Origin: JAXMCI01 sp046349435
Lineage (GTDB): Bacteria > Pseudomonadota > Alphaproteobacteria > Dongiales > Dongiaceae
DNA: 64,000 nucleotides
Assembly: GCA_046349435.1 (NCBI GenBank)
Contig: JAXMCI010000001.1
Coordinates: forward strand, 186,001-250,000
Direction of reading: 5' to 3'
The notes below the pieces were generated by a model. It had not been told where the DNA came from, ran no database searches, and saw only the letters and a list, made by a program, of their open reading frames with translations. How positions within the stretch are numbered: position 1 is the stretch's first letter; every line of letters begins with the position of its first letter. Positions 26,556 through 35,029 of the stretch are shown in pieces. The position numbers and the translations under genes are program-made.

Positions 26556-27430
26556 GCCACCGCTCCCCGGATGCGCCCGAGCCGCCCGGCGGCCAGGATG
26601 GCGAGCAGCACGACGACCATCAGCATCACCGACAGCGCCGCGCCGAACGGCCAGTTGAAGGCCAGCCCGAACTGGCTGTAGACGACGCGCCCGAAGGTGA
26701 AGCCGCTGGTCCCGCCGACCATCTCCGGCGTCACGAAGTCGCCGATCGCCAGCACGAAGGCGAAGGAGGCGCCGACCACCACGCCGGGCAGCGTCAGCGG
26801 CAGGATCACCCGCCAGAAGGTCTGCCACAGGCCCGCGCCGAGGTCGGAGGAGGCCTCCACCAGGTTGCCCGGGATCTTCTCCAGCGCGACGAAGATCGGC
26901 AGGATGGTGAAGGGGATGAGGATCGCCGCCAGCGTGATCAGCACGGCGTTGAGGTTGAAGACCAGCAGGTTGGTCGGCTCGTCGAGCAATCCAAGCCAGA
27001 GCAGCAGCCGGTTGAGGAAGCCCTCGTTCCCGAGGATCGCGCGGATGGCGTAGATCTTGATGATGTAGCTCATCAGCAGCGGGATGACGAAGGCCAGCGT
27101 CGCGGCATATTTGGCGCGGCCCTTCAGCGAGGCGAGCAGCAGCGCGATCGGGTAGCCCAGCAGCACGGTGATCGCCGCCACCTCGAGCGCCAGCAGGCAG
27201 CTGCGCAGGAACAGCGGGATGTAGATCGGGTCGCCGAAGAAGCGGGCGTAGTTCAGCAGGGTCGGGCGGTAGACGATCCTGCCGTCGGCCACCGAGAAGA
27301 AGCCCTGCACCAGGAACGACGCCAGCGGCACGACGATGAAGACGAACGGCAGGGCGTAGTTCAGCAGCAGCAGGACCAGCCGCTCCAGGCCGGATCCGGG
27401 CGCCGGCGCCGGCCGGGCCGCAGCGCTCAT
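26552..27430 (-). CDS. ABC transporter permease (PotB-like)
   Basis: 292 residues from ATG 27430, overlapping the ATPase stop by four bases. A proline-rich N-terminus is followed by LVLLLLNYALPFVFIVVPLA as the first helix and the motif IPLLMSYIIKIYAIRAILG. The EAA loop is VEASSDLGAGLWQTFWRVIL. GDFVTPEMVGG is typical of the PotB/PotH branch. It is the third gene of the operon binding protein, ATPase, PotB-like, PotC-like. All three junctions after the ATPase are 4-base overlaps, indicating translational coupling. Confidence 0.9.
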   Translation of the reverse strand: MSAAARPAPAPGSGLERLVLLLLNYALPFVFIVVPLASFLVQGFFSVADGRIVYRPTLLNYARFFGDPIYIPLFLRSCLLALEVAAITVLLGYPIALLLASLKGRAKYAATLAFVIPLLMSYIIKIYAIRAILGNEGFLNRLLLWLGLLDEPTNLLVFNLNAVLITLAAILIPFTILPIFVALEKIPGNLVEASSDLGAGLWQTFWRVILPLTLPGVVVGASFAFVLAIGDFVTPEMVGGTSGFTFGRVVYSQFGLAFNWPFGAALSVMLMVVVLLAILAAGRLGRIRGAVA

Positions 27431-28524
27431 TCCGCCACCAGCCGGCCCTCGGCGGCGCTCCAGCCGATCCTGACCGCCGTGCCGGGCGCGAGCTCCGGCC
27501 CGACGGCGCGGCTCTGCCGCTTGACCGTGATGGCGATCGACGGCGCCGCCACCGGCCGGACCACGAGCTGCGAGACCGGGCCGGTGAAGTTGATCTCCTC
27601 GACGCGGCCCTCGACGACGTTGTCCGCGGCGGCGCCGGCCGCCAGCACCTCGATCGCCTCCGGCCGGACGGCGAGCTTCGCCGGCTCGCCCGCCGCCCGC
27701 TCGGCGAGCCCGGCCGGGCCGTCGGCGCGCGCCCGCAGCCGGCCCATCGGGGTGTCGAGCCCCCGCTCCGCCCCGCCGCCCGGGGCCAGCCGTCCCTCCA
27801 GCAGGTTGTTGTCGCCGAAGAAGCGCGCCACGTACTCGTTGCGCGGCCGGTAGTAGACCTCCTTGGGCGAGCCGATCTGGACGATCTCGCCATGGTTCAT
27901 GACGCAGATCCGGTCGGCCATGGTGATCGCCTCCTCCTGGTCGTGGGTGACGAACAGGAAGGTGGTGCGGATCTCCTTCTGCAGCCGCTTGAGGAAGAGC
28001 TGCATCTGCCGCCGCAGCTCGGCGTCGAGGGCGCCCAGCGGCTCGTCGAGCAGCACCAGCCGCGGCTCGCAGATGATGGCGCGGGCCAGCGCGACGCGCT
28101 GCCTCTGCCCACCCGAGAGCTGCGCGGGATAGCGGCCGGGGAGCTTCTCGAGCGCGACGCGCTCCAGCGCCTCGCCGACGCGGCGCCGGATCTCGGCCCG
28201 CGCGACGTGCCGGACCCGAAGCCCGTAGCCGACATTCTCGGCCACCGTCATGTGCGGGAACAGCGCGTAGTCCTGGAACACCGTGTTGAAGGGCCGCCGG
28301 TTGCTCGGCACGCCCGAGATGTCGCGCCCGTCGAGCAGGATCTCGCCGCGGCTCGGCTGGGTGAAGCCGCCGATCAGCCGCAGCACGGTCGTCTTGCCCG
28401 AGCCGCTCGGCCCGAGCACGGTGAGGAACTCGCCGTCGGCGACGGCGAGGTCGACCTGCCGCAGGACCTGGACGTCGTCGTAGAGCTTGTCGACGCCACG
28501 CAGCTCGATGAGGGTGCTGGTCAT
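27427..28524 (-). CDS. ABC transporter ATP-binding protein (PotA-like)
   Basis: 365 residues from ATG 28524. Walker A is GPSGSGKTT near residue 39, the Q-loop is in VFQDYALFPHM, the signature is LSGGQRQR, Walker B is LVLLDEP and the H-loop is VTHDQEEA. The C-terminal TOBE part (VEGRVEEINFTGPVSQLVV) is complete. It supplies energy to the permease pair encoded downstream. The binding-protein gene ends 57 bases upstream. It is similar in type to, but clearly distinct from, the ATPase at 35022-36169 of the other transporter. Confidence 0.92.
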   Translation of the reverse strand: MTSTLIELRGVDKLYDDVQVLRQVDLAVADGEFLTVLGPSGSGKTTVLRLIGGFTQPSRGEILLDGRDISGVPSNRRPFNTVFQDYALFPHMTVAENVGYGLRVRHVARAEIRRRVGEALERVALEKLPGRYPAQLSGGQRQRVALARAIICEPRLVLLDEPLGALDAELRRQMQLFLKRLQKEIRTTFLFVTHDQEEAITMADRICVMNHGEIVQIGSPKEVYYRPRNEYVARFFGDNNLLEGRLAPGGGAERGLDTPMGRLRARADGPAGLAERAAGEPAKLAVRPEAIEVLAAGAAADNVVEGRVEEINFTGPVSQLVVRPVAAPSIAITVKRQSRAVGPELAPGTAVRIGWSAAEGRLVAE

Positions 28525-28581
28525 GTGGATCGAGGCGCTGGCCGGCGCCGCCCACCGGGGCGAGGAGCACGGCCGCCGCGG

Positions 28582-29616
28582 CTACGGGGTCGCCTTGATC
28601 TCGTTCCACAGGTCGGAGCGCTTGGTGTAGTCCTCGACCGGGAGCAGCCAGATCAGCTTGTCGTTGGGGTTGGCGCCGGGCAGCTCGGTCACCGTGTTGC
28701 CGAAGCCCTGGCGGTCGGTCAGCGCCTGGCTGATCTTCTTCTGCAGCACGAAGTTGACCCAGGCCTCGGCGAGGTCCTTGTCCTTCGCCTTGGAGCTCAG
28801 CACCCAGGTGTCGAGCCAGGCAAGCGCGCCCTCCTTCGGGATGACGAAGCCGACATCGTGCCCGGCCTTGGCAAACTGCGTCAGCTGCTGATGGCCGAAA
28901 TTGCCCCAGATCAGTGCGATGTCGTTGCTCTCGAAGATCTTCAGCGCCTCGTCGGGCTGGCTGTAGAAGGTCAGCACGTTGCGCTTGAAGTCGATCAGCT
29001 TCTCCTTGACCTTCTCCATCTGCTCGGGCGTCAGCTTGAAGGGATCGGGATAGCCCAGCACCAGGGCGGTGAAGGAGAAGTTGTGGCTGCTGGCGTCGTA
29101 GCCCAGCACCTTGCCCTTGTACTTGGGGTCCCACAGGATCGCCATGCTGTCCGGCGCCGGCGAGACCTTCTTCTTGTCGTAGATCAGGCCGATCGAGTCG
29201 AAGGCCCACGGAATCGCGTAGACCTTGCCGTCGCGCATCACGCCCTTGACCTGGGAGAGGTCGCGGAAGCGCGGCAGCGTCTCCTTCTGGTTGGGGATCT
29301 TGTCGAGGTCGTGGGGCGCCGCCAGGCCGGCATCGATGTAGCGCTGCAGCTCGGCGGTGTTCACCGCGAAGATGTCGAAGTCGGCGCCTTCGCTGCCCTT
29401 CATCTTCGACCAGAACTCGTCGTCGGTACCGGCGAAGACGACGTTCACCTTGGCGTTCTGCTCCTTCTCGAACTCCTTGATCCAGTCGTCGTCGGCATAG
29501 CCGGTCCAGGTCAGCATGCGCAGCTCGCGCGTCTCCGCCCAGGCCTGCTTGGCGACCGCGACCGCGGCCACCGCCGCCATCGCCGTCGCGAGGATCCAAC
29601 CGTTGCGTCTCTTCAT
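28582..29616 (-). CDS. spermidine/putrescine-type substrate-binding protein (PotD-like)
   Basis: 344 residues from ATG 29616, with GGAGGC upstream. Signal peptide MKRRNGWILATAMAAVAAVA ends near AWA. The mature protein begins ELRMLTWTGYADDDWIKEFE, as in PotD/PotF, and has DIFAVNTAELQRYIDAG, YAIPWAFDSIGLIYDKKKV and WLDTWVLSSKAKDKDLAEAW. It is a periplasmic protein feeding the PotABC-like transporter. The acidic ligand pocket of true PotD cannot be checked by eye, so sugar-acid or opine ligands remain possible. It follows the AraD1-type gene by 99 bases, a gap that could hold an internal promoter. Confidence 0.88.
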   Translation of the reverse strand: MKRRNGWILATAMAAVAAVAVAKQAWAETRELRMLTWTGYADDDWIKEFEKEQNAKVNVVFAGTDDEFWSKMKGSEGADFDIFAVNTAELQRYIDAGLAAPHDLDKIPNQKETLPRFRDLSQVKGVMRDGKVYAIPWAFDSIGLIYDKKKVSPAPDSMAILWDPKYKGKVLGYDASSHNFSFTALVLGYPDPFKLTPEQMEKVKEKLIDFKRNVLTFYSQPDEALKIFESNDIALIWGNFGHQQLTQFAKAGHDVGFVIPKEGALAWLDTWVLSSKAKDKDLAEAWVNFVLQKKISQALTDRQGFGNTVTELPGANPNDKLIWLLPVEDYTKRSDLWNEIKATP

Positions 29617-29715
29617 GCCTCGAGCCTCCCATCAATGCCGGCCGGCCGAACGACCGGCCGAGCCCATCCTAGCCGAGCGCGGCCCGGACCCGGAACCGCC
29701 GCGACGCCGCGCCGG

Positions 29716-30711
29716 TCAGAGCGCGGCGATCTCCACCGCCTCCTCGGGCGCCGCCACCATCGTGTTGCGCAGCGGCCGGCCGAACAGCGGCACGTCGATC
29801 TCGAAGATGTCGCCAGGCGCCGTCTTCACCCCCGAGGCGCAGCTCAGCACCGCCGCGCCGTAGAAATAGGCGTGCAGGTCGCCGGGGCGCCGGAACATCG
29901 GATAGCGGAAATGGTAGTGCTCGAGATTGGCCAGCGAGTGCGACATGTTCTCCTCGCCGCTCCAGAACTCCTGCTGCCAGAGCACGTGGTTGCCGCGCAG
30001 GATGCGCGAGACGCCGCGCACGTCGCCGGGCAGCGGCCCGACCAGCAGCTCCGGCCCGAGCGAGCAGGCGCGCAGCTTGGAGTGGGCGAGGTAGAGATAG
30101 TTGAGCGCCTCGGTGACGTGGTCGGAGAACTCGTTGCCGAGGCAGTAGCCGAGCCGGTAGGGCCTGCCCTCCGGCCCGATCAGGTAGAGCCCGACGATCT
30201 CCGCCTCCTCGGCGCCGGCCAGCGCGTAGGACGGCAAGGGCAGCGGCGCCCCGGGCGGCACCAGCGAGTTGCCGAGCCCCTTGAAGAACCACTCCGGCTG
30301 GACCCCGACGCCGCCCTCCTCCGGCTTGCCGCCCTCCAGCCCCATGCGGAAGATCTTCATCGAGTCGGTGAGCTTCTCCTCCTCCGCCCCGTGCGCCGCG
30401 TTGTGCATCTTGTCGCGCGCGTCGGCGCTGCCGAGATGGGTGAGGCCGGTGCCGGTCAGCCAGAAGCGCGCCGGCTCGGGATGGTCGACCGGCGGCAGCA
30501 GCCGCCCCTCGGCGGCGACCGCCTCGTAGTCGACCAGCGCGGCGCCGCGCCGCCGCGCCGCGGCCTCCGCCAGGCCCGTCTGCTCGGCGATCGCCGCCTC
30601 GGCGAGCGCGTAGGTGGTGGCGACGCCCAGGAGCGGCCGCAGCCGGCCGCCCTCCTCGACCTCGGCGACGTGGCGGTCGCCGTCCCTGCCCTTGTACTGG
30701 ACGAGACGCAT
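29716..30711 (-). CDS. AraD1/GguC-like protein, fumarylacetoacetase superfamily
   Basis: 331 residues from ATG 30711. It starts MRLVQYKGRDGDRHVAEVEE and has the FAH-fold core GLGNSLVPPG, YRLGYCLGNEFSDHV (metal Glu/Asp region) and LPGDVRGVSRILR. It matches the AraD1/GguC group that accompanies sugar-oxidation genes. Related FAH-fold enzymes dehydrate 2-keto-3-deoxy pentonates to 2-oxoglutarate semialdehyde in the oxidative pentose (Weimberg-type) route. The gene directly upstream encodes a XylB-type aldose dehydrogenase, which supports this reading. The substrate is inferred from context and is not shown by the sequence. Confidence 0.78.
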   Translation of the reverse strand: MRLVQYKGRDGDRHVAEVEEGGRLRPLLGVATTYALAEAAIAEQTGLAEAAARRRGAALVDYEAVAAEGRLLPPVDHPEPARFWLTGTGLTHLGSADARDKMHNAAHGAEEEKLTDSMKIFRMGLEGGKPEEGGVGVQPEWFFKGLGNSLVPPGAPLPLPSYALAGAEEAEIVGLYLIGPEGRPYRLGYCLGNEFSDHVTEALNYLYLAHSKLRACSLGPELLVGPLPGDVRGVSRILRGNHVLWQQEFWSGEENMSHSLANLEHYHFRYPMFRRPGDLHAYFYGAAVLSCASGVKTAPGDIFEIDVPLFGRPLRNTMVAAPEEAVEIAAL

Positions 30712-30732
30712 CTTCTTCCCTCCCCTGTCGGA

Positions 30733-31515
30733 TCAGACCCAGCCGCCGTCGACGATGAAGTTCTGGTTGCTGCACATCCGGCTGTCGTCGGCGCTGAGGA
30801 ACAGCACCATGCGGGCGATGTCCGGCGGATAGACGCGGTCGGGCAGGCACTGCGCGGCCTCGAGCTGCTTCTCGCCTTCCGGCGTCAGCCACAGCCGCAT
30901 CTGCCGCTCGGTCATCACCCAGCCCGGCATGACGCTGTTGACCCGGATCCGCTCGCGGCCGAACTCGCGCGCCAGCCCGCGGGTCAGCCCGACGATCGCC
31001 GACTTGGCGGTGACGTAGGCCGGGCAGTCGCCGTCGCCGACCTTCCAGGTGATCGAGCCGAAATTGACGATGGTGCCGCCGCCGGCGTCGCGCATCTGCG
31101 GCCGCACCGCCTGGGAGGCGAAGAACTGGTGCCGCAGGTTGACCGCCATGCGGTCGTCCCAGTACTCGACCGTGACGTCCTCGCTGCGGTGCCGGTCGTC
31201 GTTGCCGGCGTTGTTGACCAGCGCGCGGATCGGCCCGTCGGCCGCCGCGGCCTCGGCGATGGCGGCGCGCAGCCGCTCGATGTCGCGCAGGTCGCACTGG
31301 ATGAAGCGCGGCCGGGCATGACCGCGCGCCGCGATCCGCTCGACCAGGGCGCGCGACGGCTCGGCGGCGAGGTCGACGAAGGTGACGCGCGCGCCCTGCG
31401 CGCAGAAATGCTCGACCAGGCTCTCGCCGATGCCGGAGCCGCCGCCGGTGATGAAGGTGACGCGGTCGCGCAGGCTGGGATAGGTGGCGAAATCGCCGTC
31501 GGTCATGGTGTGCAT
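30733..31515 (-). CDS. aldose 1-dehydrogenase (NAD+), Caulobacter XylB-type SDR
   Basis: 260 residues from ATG 31515; ATG 31506 is an alternative. The NAD site is TGGGSGIG (23-30) and the active site is Ser154, Tyr167 and Lys171. Several segments closely resemble Caulobacter D-xylose 1-dehydrogenase as I recall it: VNNAGNDDRH, YWDDRMAVNLRH, NFGSITW, TPEGE followed by AAQCL, and the C-terminal VDGGWV. That enzyme oxidises D-xylose or L-arabinose to the lactone, the first step of non-phosphorylating pentose use. It is followed by the AraD1-type gene and preceded by a FAD oxidoreductase. GalM under the same IclR-type operator would supply the beta-anomer. The exact sugar is inferred. Confidence 0.82.
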   Translation of the reverse strand: MHTMTDGDFATYPSLRDRVTFITGGGSGIGESLVEHFCAQGARVTFVDLAAEPSRALVERIAARGHARPRFIQCDLRDIERLRAAIAEAAAADGPIRALVNNAGNDDRHRSEDVTVEYWDDRMAVNLRHQFFASQAVRPQMRDAGGGTIVNFGSITWKVGDGDCPAYVTAKSAIVGLTRGLAREFGRERIRVNSVMPGWVMTERQMRLWLTPEGEKQLEAAQCLPDRVYPPDIARMVLFLSADDSRMCSNQNFIVDGGWV

Positions 31516-31526
31516 CGCTTGCCTTT

Positions 31527-33242
31527 CTAGCTCTTGCGGGTCTTGGTCGCCTGCTGGGTCAGCTTGCGCAGCGTGCGCGAGCGGGCGACCTTGTAGCCGA
31601 TATCCTGGCCGATGGGGGTCTCGAGCAGCCGGTCGACCAGCCGCTTCTTGCCCTTGCCGCCGCCGCGCCGCGGCGGCGCCTCGTCGCTCTCGCCGCGCAG
31701 GTCGGCGAGCAGCAGCTTGGCCGCGTTGTGGCCCGGCGCGCCCATCACGCCGCCGCCGGGGTGCTGTCCGGCGCCGCAGAGATAGTAGCCGGCCACCGGG
31801 GTGCGATAGTGCGCCAGCTCGGGCAACGGCCGCGCCCCGAACAGCTGGTCGAGCGTCATCTGGCCGTGGAAGATGTTGCCGCCGGTGATGTTGTAGTCGC
31901 GCTCGAGGTCGAGCGGCGTGATCACGTGGCGCGCCAGGACGTGGTTGCGGATGTTGGGCGCGTAGCGGCAGAAATCCTCCATCACCTTGTCGGCCCAGCG
32001 CTCCTTGATCAGGTCCCAGGAGCCCTCGGCCGGCACCGTCGGCAGCTGCTGCACGCCGAGCGTGAGCGTGTGCTGCCCGGCCGGCGCCAGGGTCGGATCG
32101 GTGACCGACTGGATGATCGCCTCGATCGCGTACTCGGCCGGCATGGTGCCGCGGCGCTGCGCCTCCCAGGCCTGCTCGAAGTTCTCCACCGAGGTGCCGA
32201 GCATCTGGTGGCCCATGTGCTGCGGCCCGGGGGCGGCGCTGTCGAAGCCGATATAGTGCGGCAGCTCGTCGACCAGCAGGTGGATGCGGGCCATCGAGCC
32301 GCGCTGGTCGATGCCCTCGACGCGGGCGCGGAAGGCGGGGTCCAGGTCGCCCGGCTCGAGCAGCCGGAGCAGCGAGCGCTTGGGGTCGGCGTTGGACAGC
32401 ACGACGCTCGCCGCCACCTCCTCGCCGTCGGCCAGCACGAGGCCCTGGACGCGGCCGTCGCGGACCAGCACGCGCGACACCGGCGCCTCGGTGCGGATCA
32501 CCGCGCCGTGGTGGCGGGCGGCGTTGGCCAGCGCCTGGGTGATGCCGCCCATGCCGCCGCGCACGAAGGCCCACTGCCCGAAATTGCCCCGATACTCGCC
32601 CGAGGCATGGTGGCCGAAGACGTAGCCGGTGCCCGGCGTCGAGGGCCCGCCCCACACCGACACGACGCTGTAGAAGCAGAGGAAGCCCTTGATGTGCTCG
32701 GACTCGAAGTACTTCTCCAGCACGTCGCGGGCCGAGCCGAGGACGAACTCGTTGAGCAGCTCGTCTTCGCCCGCCTCCTCGAAGGCCTGCAGCAGCTCGG
32801 AGCGGCTCGGCGGCGGCCGCAGCAGCCAGGGCCGCAGGATGTCGCCGAAGCGCCGGAACCGCGCACCGAACTCGATGAAGCGGCGGGCATCGCGCGGGCT
32901 GTAGCGCTCCAGCTCGCGCAGCGTGCGGTCGAGCTCCTTCCAGAGGAAGAGGTGGCTGCCGTCCTTGAACAGCGCGAAGCCCTGGACGTCCGGCGCGTAG
33001 GTCTCGAGCCCGAAGCGCTCGAGCTCCAGCTCGTCGACGATCTCGTCGCGCAGCAGGCCGCGCACGAAGGCGCAGGAGGACCAGCGCGAGCCGGGGATCA
33101 GCTCCTCGCTGACGCAGGCGCCGCCGACCACCGGCCGGGCCTCGAAGACCGCGACGGAGAGCCCGGCGCGGGCGAGATAGTTGGCGGCGACGAGGCCGTT
33201 ATGGCCGGCGCCGATGATGGCGACGTCGGTGCGGGCGGGCAT
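31527..33242 (-). CDS. FAD-dependent oxidoreductase, phytoene-desaturase/PYROXD2-like
   Basis: 571 residues from ATG 33242. The N-terminal FAD site is VAIIGAGHNGLVAANYLARA with GGACVSEELIPG behind it. The C-terminal FAD-contact segment is YLCGAGQHPGGGVMGAPGHNAA near residue 510. The middle part (VRGGMGGITQALANAARHHG, then GSMARIHLLVDELPH) places it in the CrtI-like flavin family, in the branch related to PYROXD2. The true reaction of this branch is not well known. There is no carotenoid context. It lies between the fused permease gene and the XylB-type gene with small gaps, so it is part of the catabolic operon. The tail after 530 is basic (GGGKGKKRLVDRLLE). Confidence 0.82.
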   Translation of the reverse strand: MPARTDVAIIGAGHNGLVAANYLARAGLSVAVFEARPVVGGACVSEELIPGSRWSSCAFVRGLLRDEIVDELELERFGLETYAPDVQGFALFKDGSHLFLWKELDRTLRELERYSPRDARRFIEFGARFRRFGDILRPWLLRPPPSRSELLQAFEEAGEDELLNEFVLGSARDVLEKYFESEHIKGFLCFYSVVSVWGGPSTPGTGYVFGHHASGEYRGNFGQWAFVRGGMGGITQALANAARHHGAVIRTEAPVSRVLVRDGRVQGLVLADGEEVAASVVLSNADPKRSLLRLLEPGDLDPAFRARVEGIDQRGSMARIHLLVDELPHYIGFDSAAPGPQHMGHQMLGTSVENFEQAWEAQRRGTMPAEYAIEAIIQSVTDPTLAPAGQHTLTLGVQQLPTVPAEGSWDLIKERWADKVMEDFCRYAPNIRNHVLARHVITPLDLERDYNITGGNIFHGQMTLDQLFGARPLPELAHYRTPVAGYYLCGAGQHPGGGVMGAPGHNAAKLLLADLRGESDEAPPRRGGGKGKKRLVDRLLETPIGQDIGYKVARSRTLRKLTQQATKTRKS

Positions 33243-33289
33243 GGCCGATCTCCTCCTTGCTGCTGTCTCGGGCCGGGACGAAGCGGGGC

Positions 33290-35029
33290 TCAGCCGGCCC
33301 CGGCACGGCCACGCTGGCCGAGATCGGCGCGCAGGATCCGGGTGGCGGCGAGGATGACGACGAGCGAGAGCAGGCCGATGCAGGTGAAGACCGCGTTGAT
33401 CGACGGCGTGAAGCCGAAGCGCATCTGGTTCCAGATGTGGATCGGCAGGGTCGGCTGCACGCCGGTGAGGAACAGGGTGACGATGACCTCGTCGACCGAC
33501 AGCGTGAATCCGAGCAGCGCACCGCCGAGCAGCGCGCTGCGGATCAGCGGGAAGATGACGTGCAGGAAGGTGCGGCGGCGGTCGGCGCCGAGATCCATCG
33601 AGGCCTGCGCATAGGACGGGTCGAGCCGTTGCAGCCGGGCCAGCACCACCAGCATCACCACCGGCATGACGAAGGTGGCGTGGCCGATGCAGAGCCGCAG
33701 CAGCCCCGGCGGGATGCCGAAGCTGCGGAAGCCGATGGCGAGCGCCACGCCGAGCACGACGCCGGGCAGCGCCACCGGCACGGTGATGGCGCCCTGCAGG
33801 AGCGCCCGACCGGGCACCACGAGGTAGTGGAAGACCAGCGCGAAGGCGGTGCCGACCACCGCCGAGACGAGCACCGCCGAGAGCCCGACCAGCCAGGTGC
33901 GCTGCAGCGCCGCGAAGGTCGCGTGGTCGCCGAGCAGCGCCACGTACCATTTCCCGGTGAAGCCGGCGAAGGGCAGCGCCTGGACGGTCGAGGCGTTGAA
34001 GGAGAACAGCGCGATGATCACCAGCGGCAGGTAGAGCAGCGCATAGGGCAGCAGGAAGGCGGTCCAGGCGAGCGCCCGCCGGATGCGGTGCCAGGGCCCC
34101 CGCCCCCAGCTCACCGCGGTCTCGGCGTTGAGAGTGGCCTCGGCGGAGTCGAGCACGCCCTCGGCGCGGGCGAGCCGCGCCACCACCAGCAGCACGATCG
34201 TCACCGCCAGCATCAGCGTCACCGAGATGGCGGCCCCGAGCGGCCAGTTGCCGACCAGGCCGAACTGCGAGGCGATGACCATGCCGATCATCGTGCCGTC
34301 GAGCCCGCCGACCATCGACGGCGTGACGTAGTCGCCGACCGCGACCAGGAAGGCGAGCGCGAAGCCGATCGCCGCGCCGGGCCGCGACAGCGGCCAGACG
34401 ACATTGCGGAAGGTCCGCCAGGGCGAGGCGCCGGAATCGTAGGAGGCCTCGATCAGGCTGCGCGGGATCCGCTCCAGCGCCGTGTAGGAGGTGACGAAGA
34501 CGAAGGGGATGCAGACATAGGTCAGGGTCAGGATGACGGTGAAGCGGGTGTAGAGGAACACCGGCGAGGGCGCGTCGAGCAGGCCGGAGCGCACCAGGAA
34601 CGAGTTCAGGATGCCGTTCTCGCCGAGGATGATCCGCCAGGCGAAGACGCGCACCAGCAGGCTGACCCAGAGCGGGATGGCGACCAGCAGCACGGCGGTC
34701 AGCTTGTGCCGCCGCAGGTTGCGGGTGATGAAGTAGGCCATCGCATAGGCGATCGCCGCGGCCAGCAGGGCGGCCACCAGCGCGGTCAGCATGGTGCGCA
34801 GCAGCAGCAGCTGGTAGGTCGGCGAGGTCGCCACCTTGGCGTAGTTGGCGAGCGTCCAGTCATGCACGATGGTGCCGCCGTCCGAGCGCCAGAAGCTGGC
34901 GACCAGCATGAACAGGTTCGGCACCAGGATCAGCGCGATCAGCCAGGCATAGACCGGCACGATCATCAGCCAGCGGCGACCGGTCGGCCGGCGGGCCCGC
35001 GCCGGCAGGGCGGCCGCCAGCTCAGTCAC
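33290..35029 (-). CDS. ABC transporter permease, PotB-PotC fusion
   Basis: 579 residues from GTG 35029, about twice the usual permease length. The first half (1-288) has PotB-like features: ILGENGILNSFLV, EAA loop EASYDSGASPWRTFRNVV near 194 and VGDYVTPSMVGG. A linker at about 288-322 (GVLDSAEATLNAETAVSWGR) leads to a second set of helices from about 322. The second half has EAA loop QASMDLGADRRRTFLHVIFP near 475 and a PotC-like end. Both halves of the channel are thus one polypeptide, forcing a 1:1 ratio. Its start overlaps the frame-corrected end of the ATPase gene by eight bases. The neighbouring operon keeps the normal two-gene form. Confidence 0.88.
   Translation of the reverse strand: MTELAAALPARARRPTGRRWLMIVPVYAWLIALILVPNLFMLVASFWRSDGGTIVHDWTLANYAKVATSPTYQLLLLRTMLTALVAALLAAAIAYAMAYFITRNLRRHKLTAVLLVAIPLWVSLLVRVFAWRIILGENGILNSFLVRSGLLDAPSPVFLYTRFTVILTLTYVCIPFVFVTSYTALERIPRSLIEASYDSGASPWRTFRNVVWPLSRPGAAIGFALAFLVAVGDYVTPSMVGGLDGTMIGMVIASQFGLVGNWPLGAAISVTLMLAVTIVLLVVARLARAEGVLDSAEATLNAETAVSWGRGPWHRIRRALAWTAFLLPYALLYLPLVIIALFSFNASTVQALPFAGFTGKWYVALLGDHATFAALQRTWLVGLSAVLVSAVVGTAFALVFHYLVVPGRALLQGAITVPVALPGVVLGVALAIGFRSFGIPPGLLRLCIGHATFVMPVVMLVVLARLQRLDPSYAQASMDLGADRRRTFLHVIFPLIRSALLGGALLGFTLSVDEVIVTLFLTGVQPTLPIHIWNQMRFGFTPSINAVFTCIGLLSLVVILAATRILRADLGQRGRAGAG

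Noticed and set aside
27892..31530. Plus-strand open frame of about 1200 codons antisense to the ATPase, binding-protein, FAH and SDR genes
   Set aside because: It is rich in Arg, Gly, Ala, Asp and Val, has no family motif, and lies opposite five well-supported genes. Long antisense frames are expected when third positions are almost all G or C.
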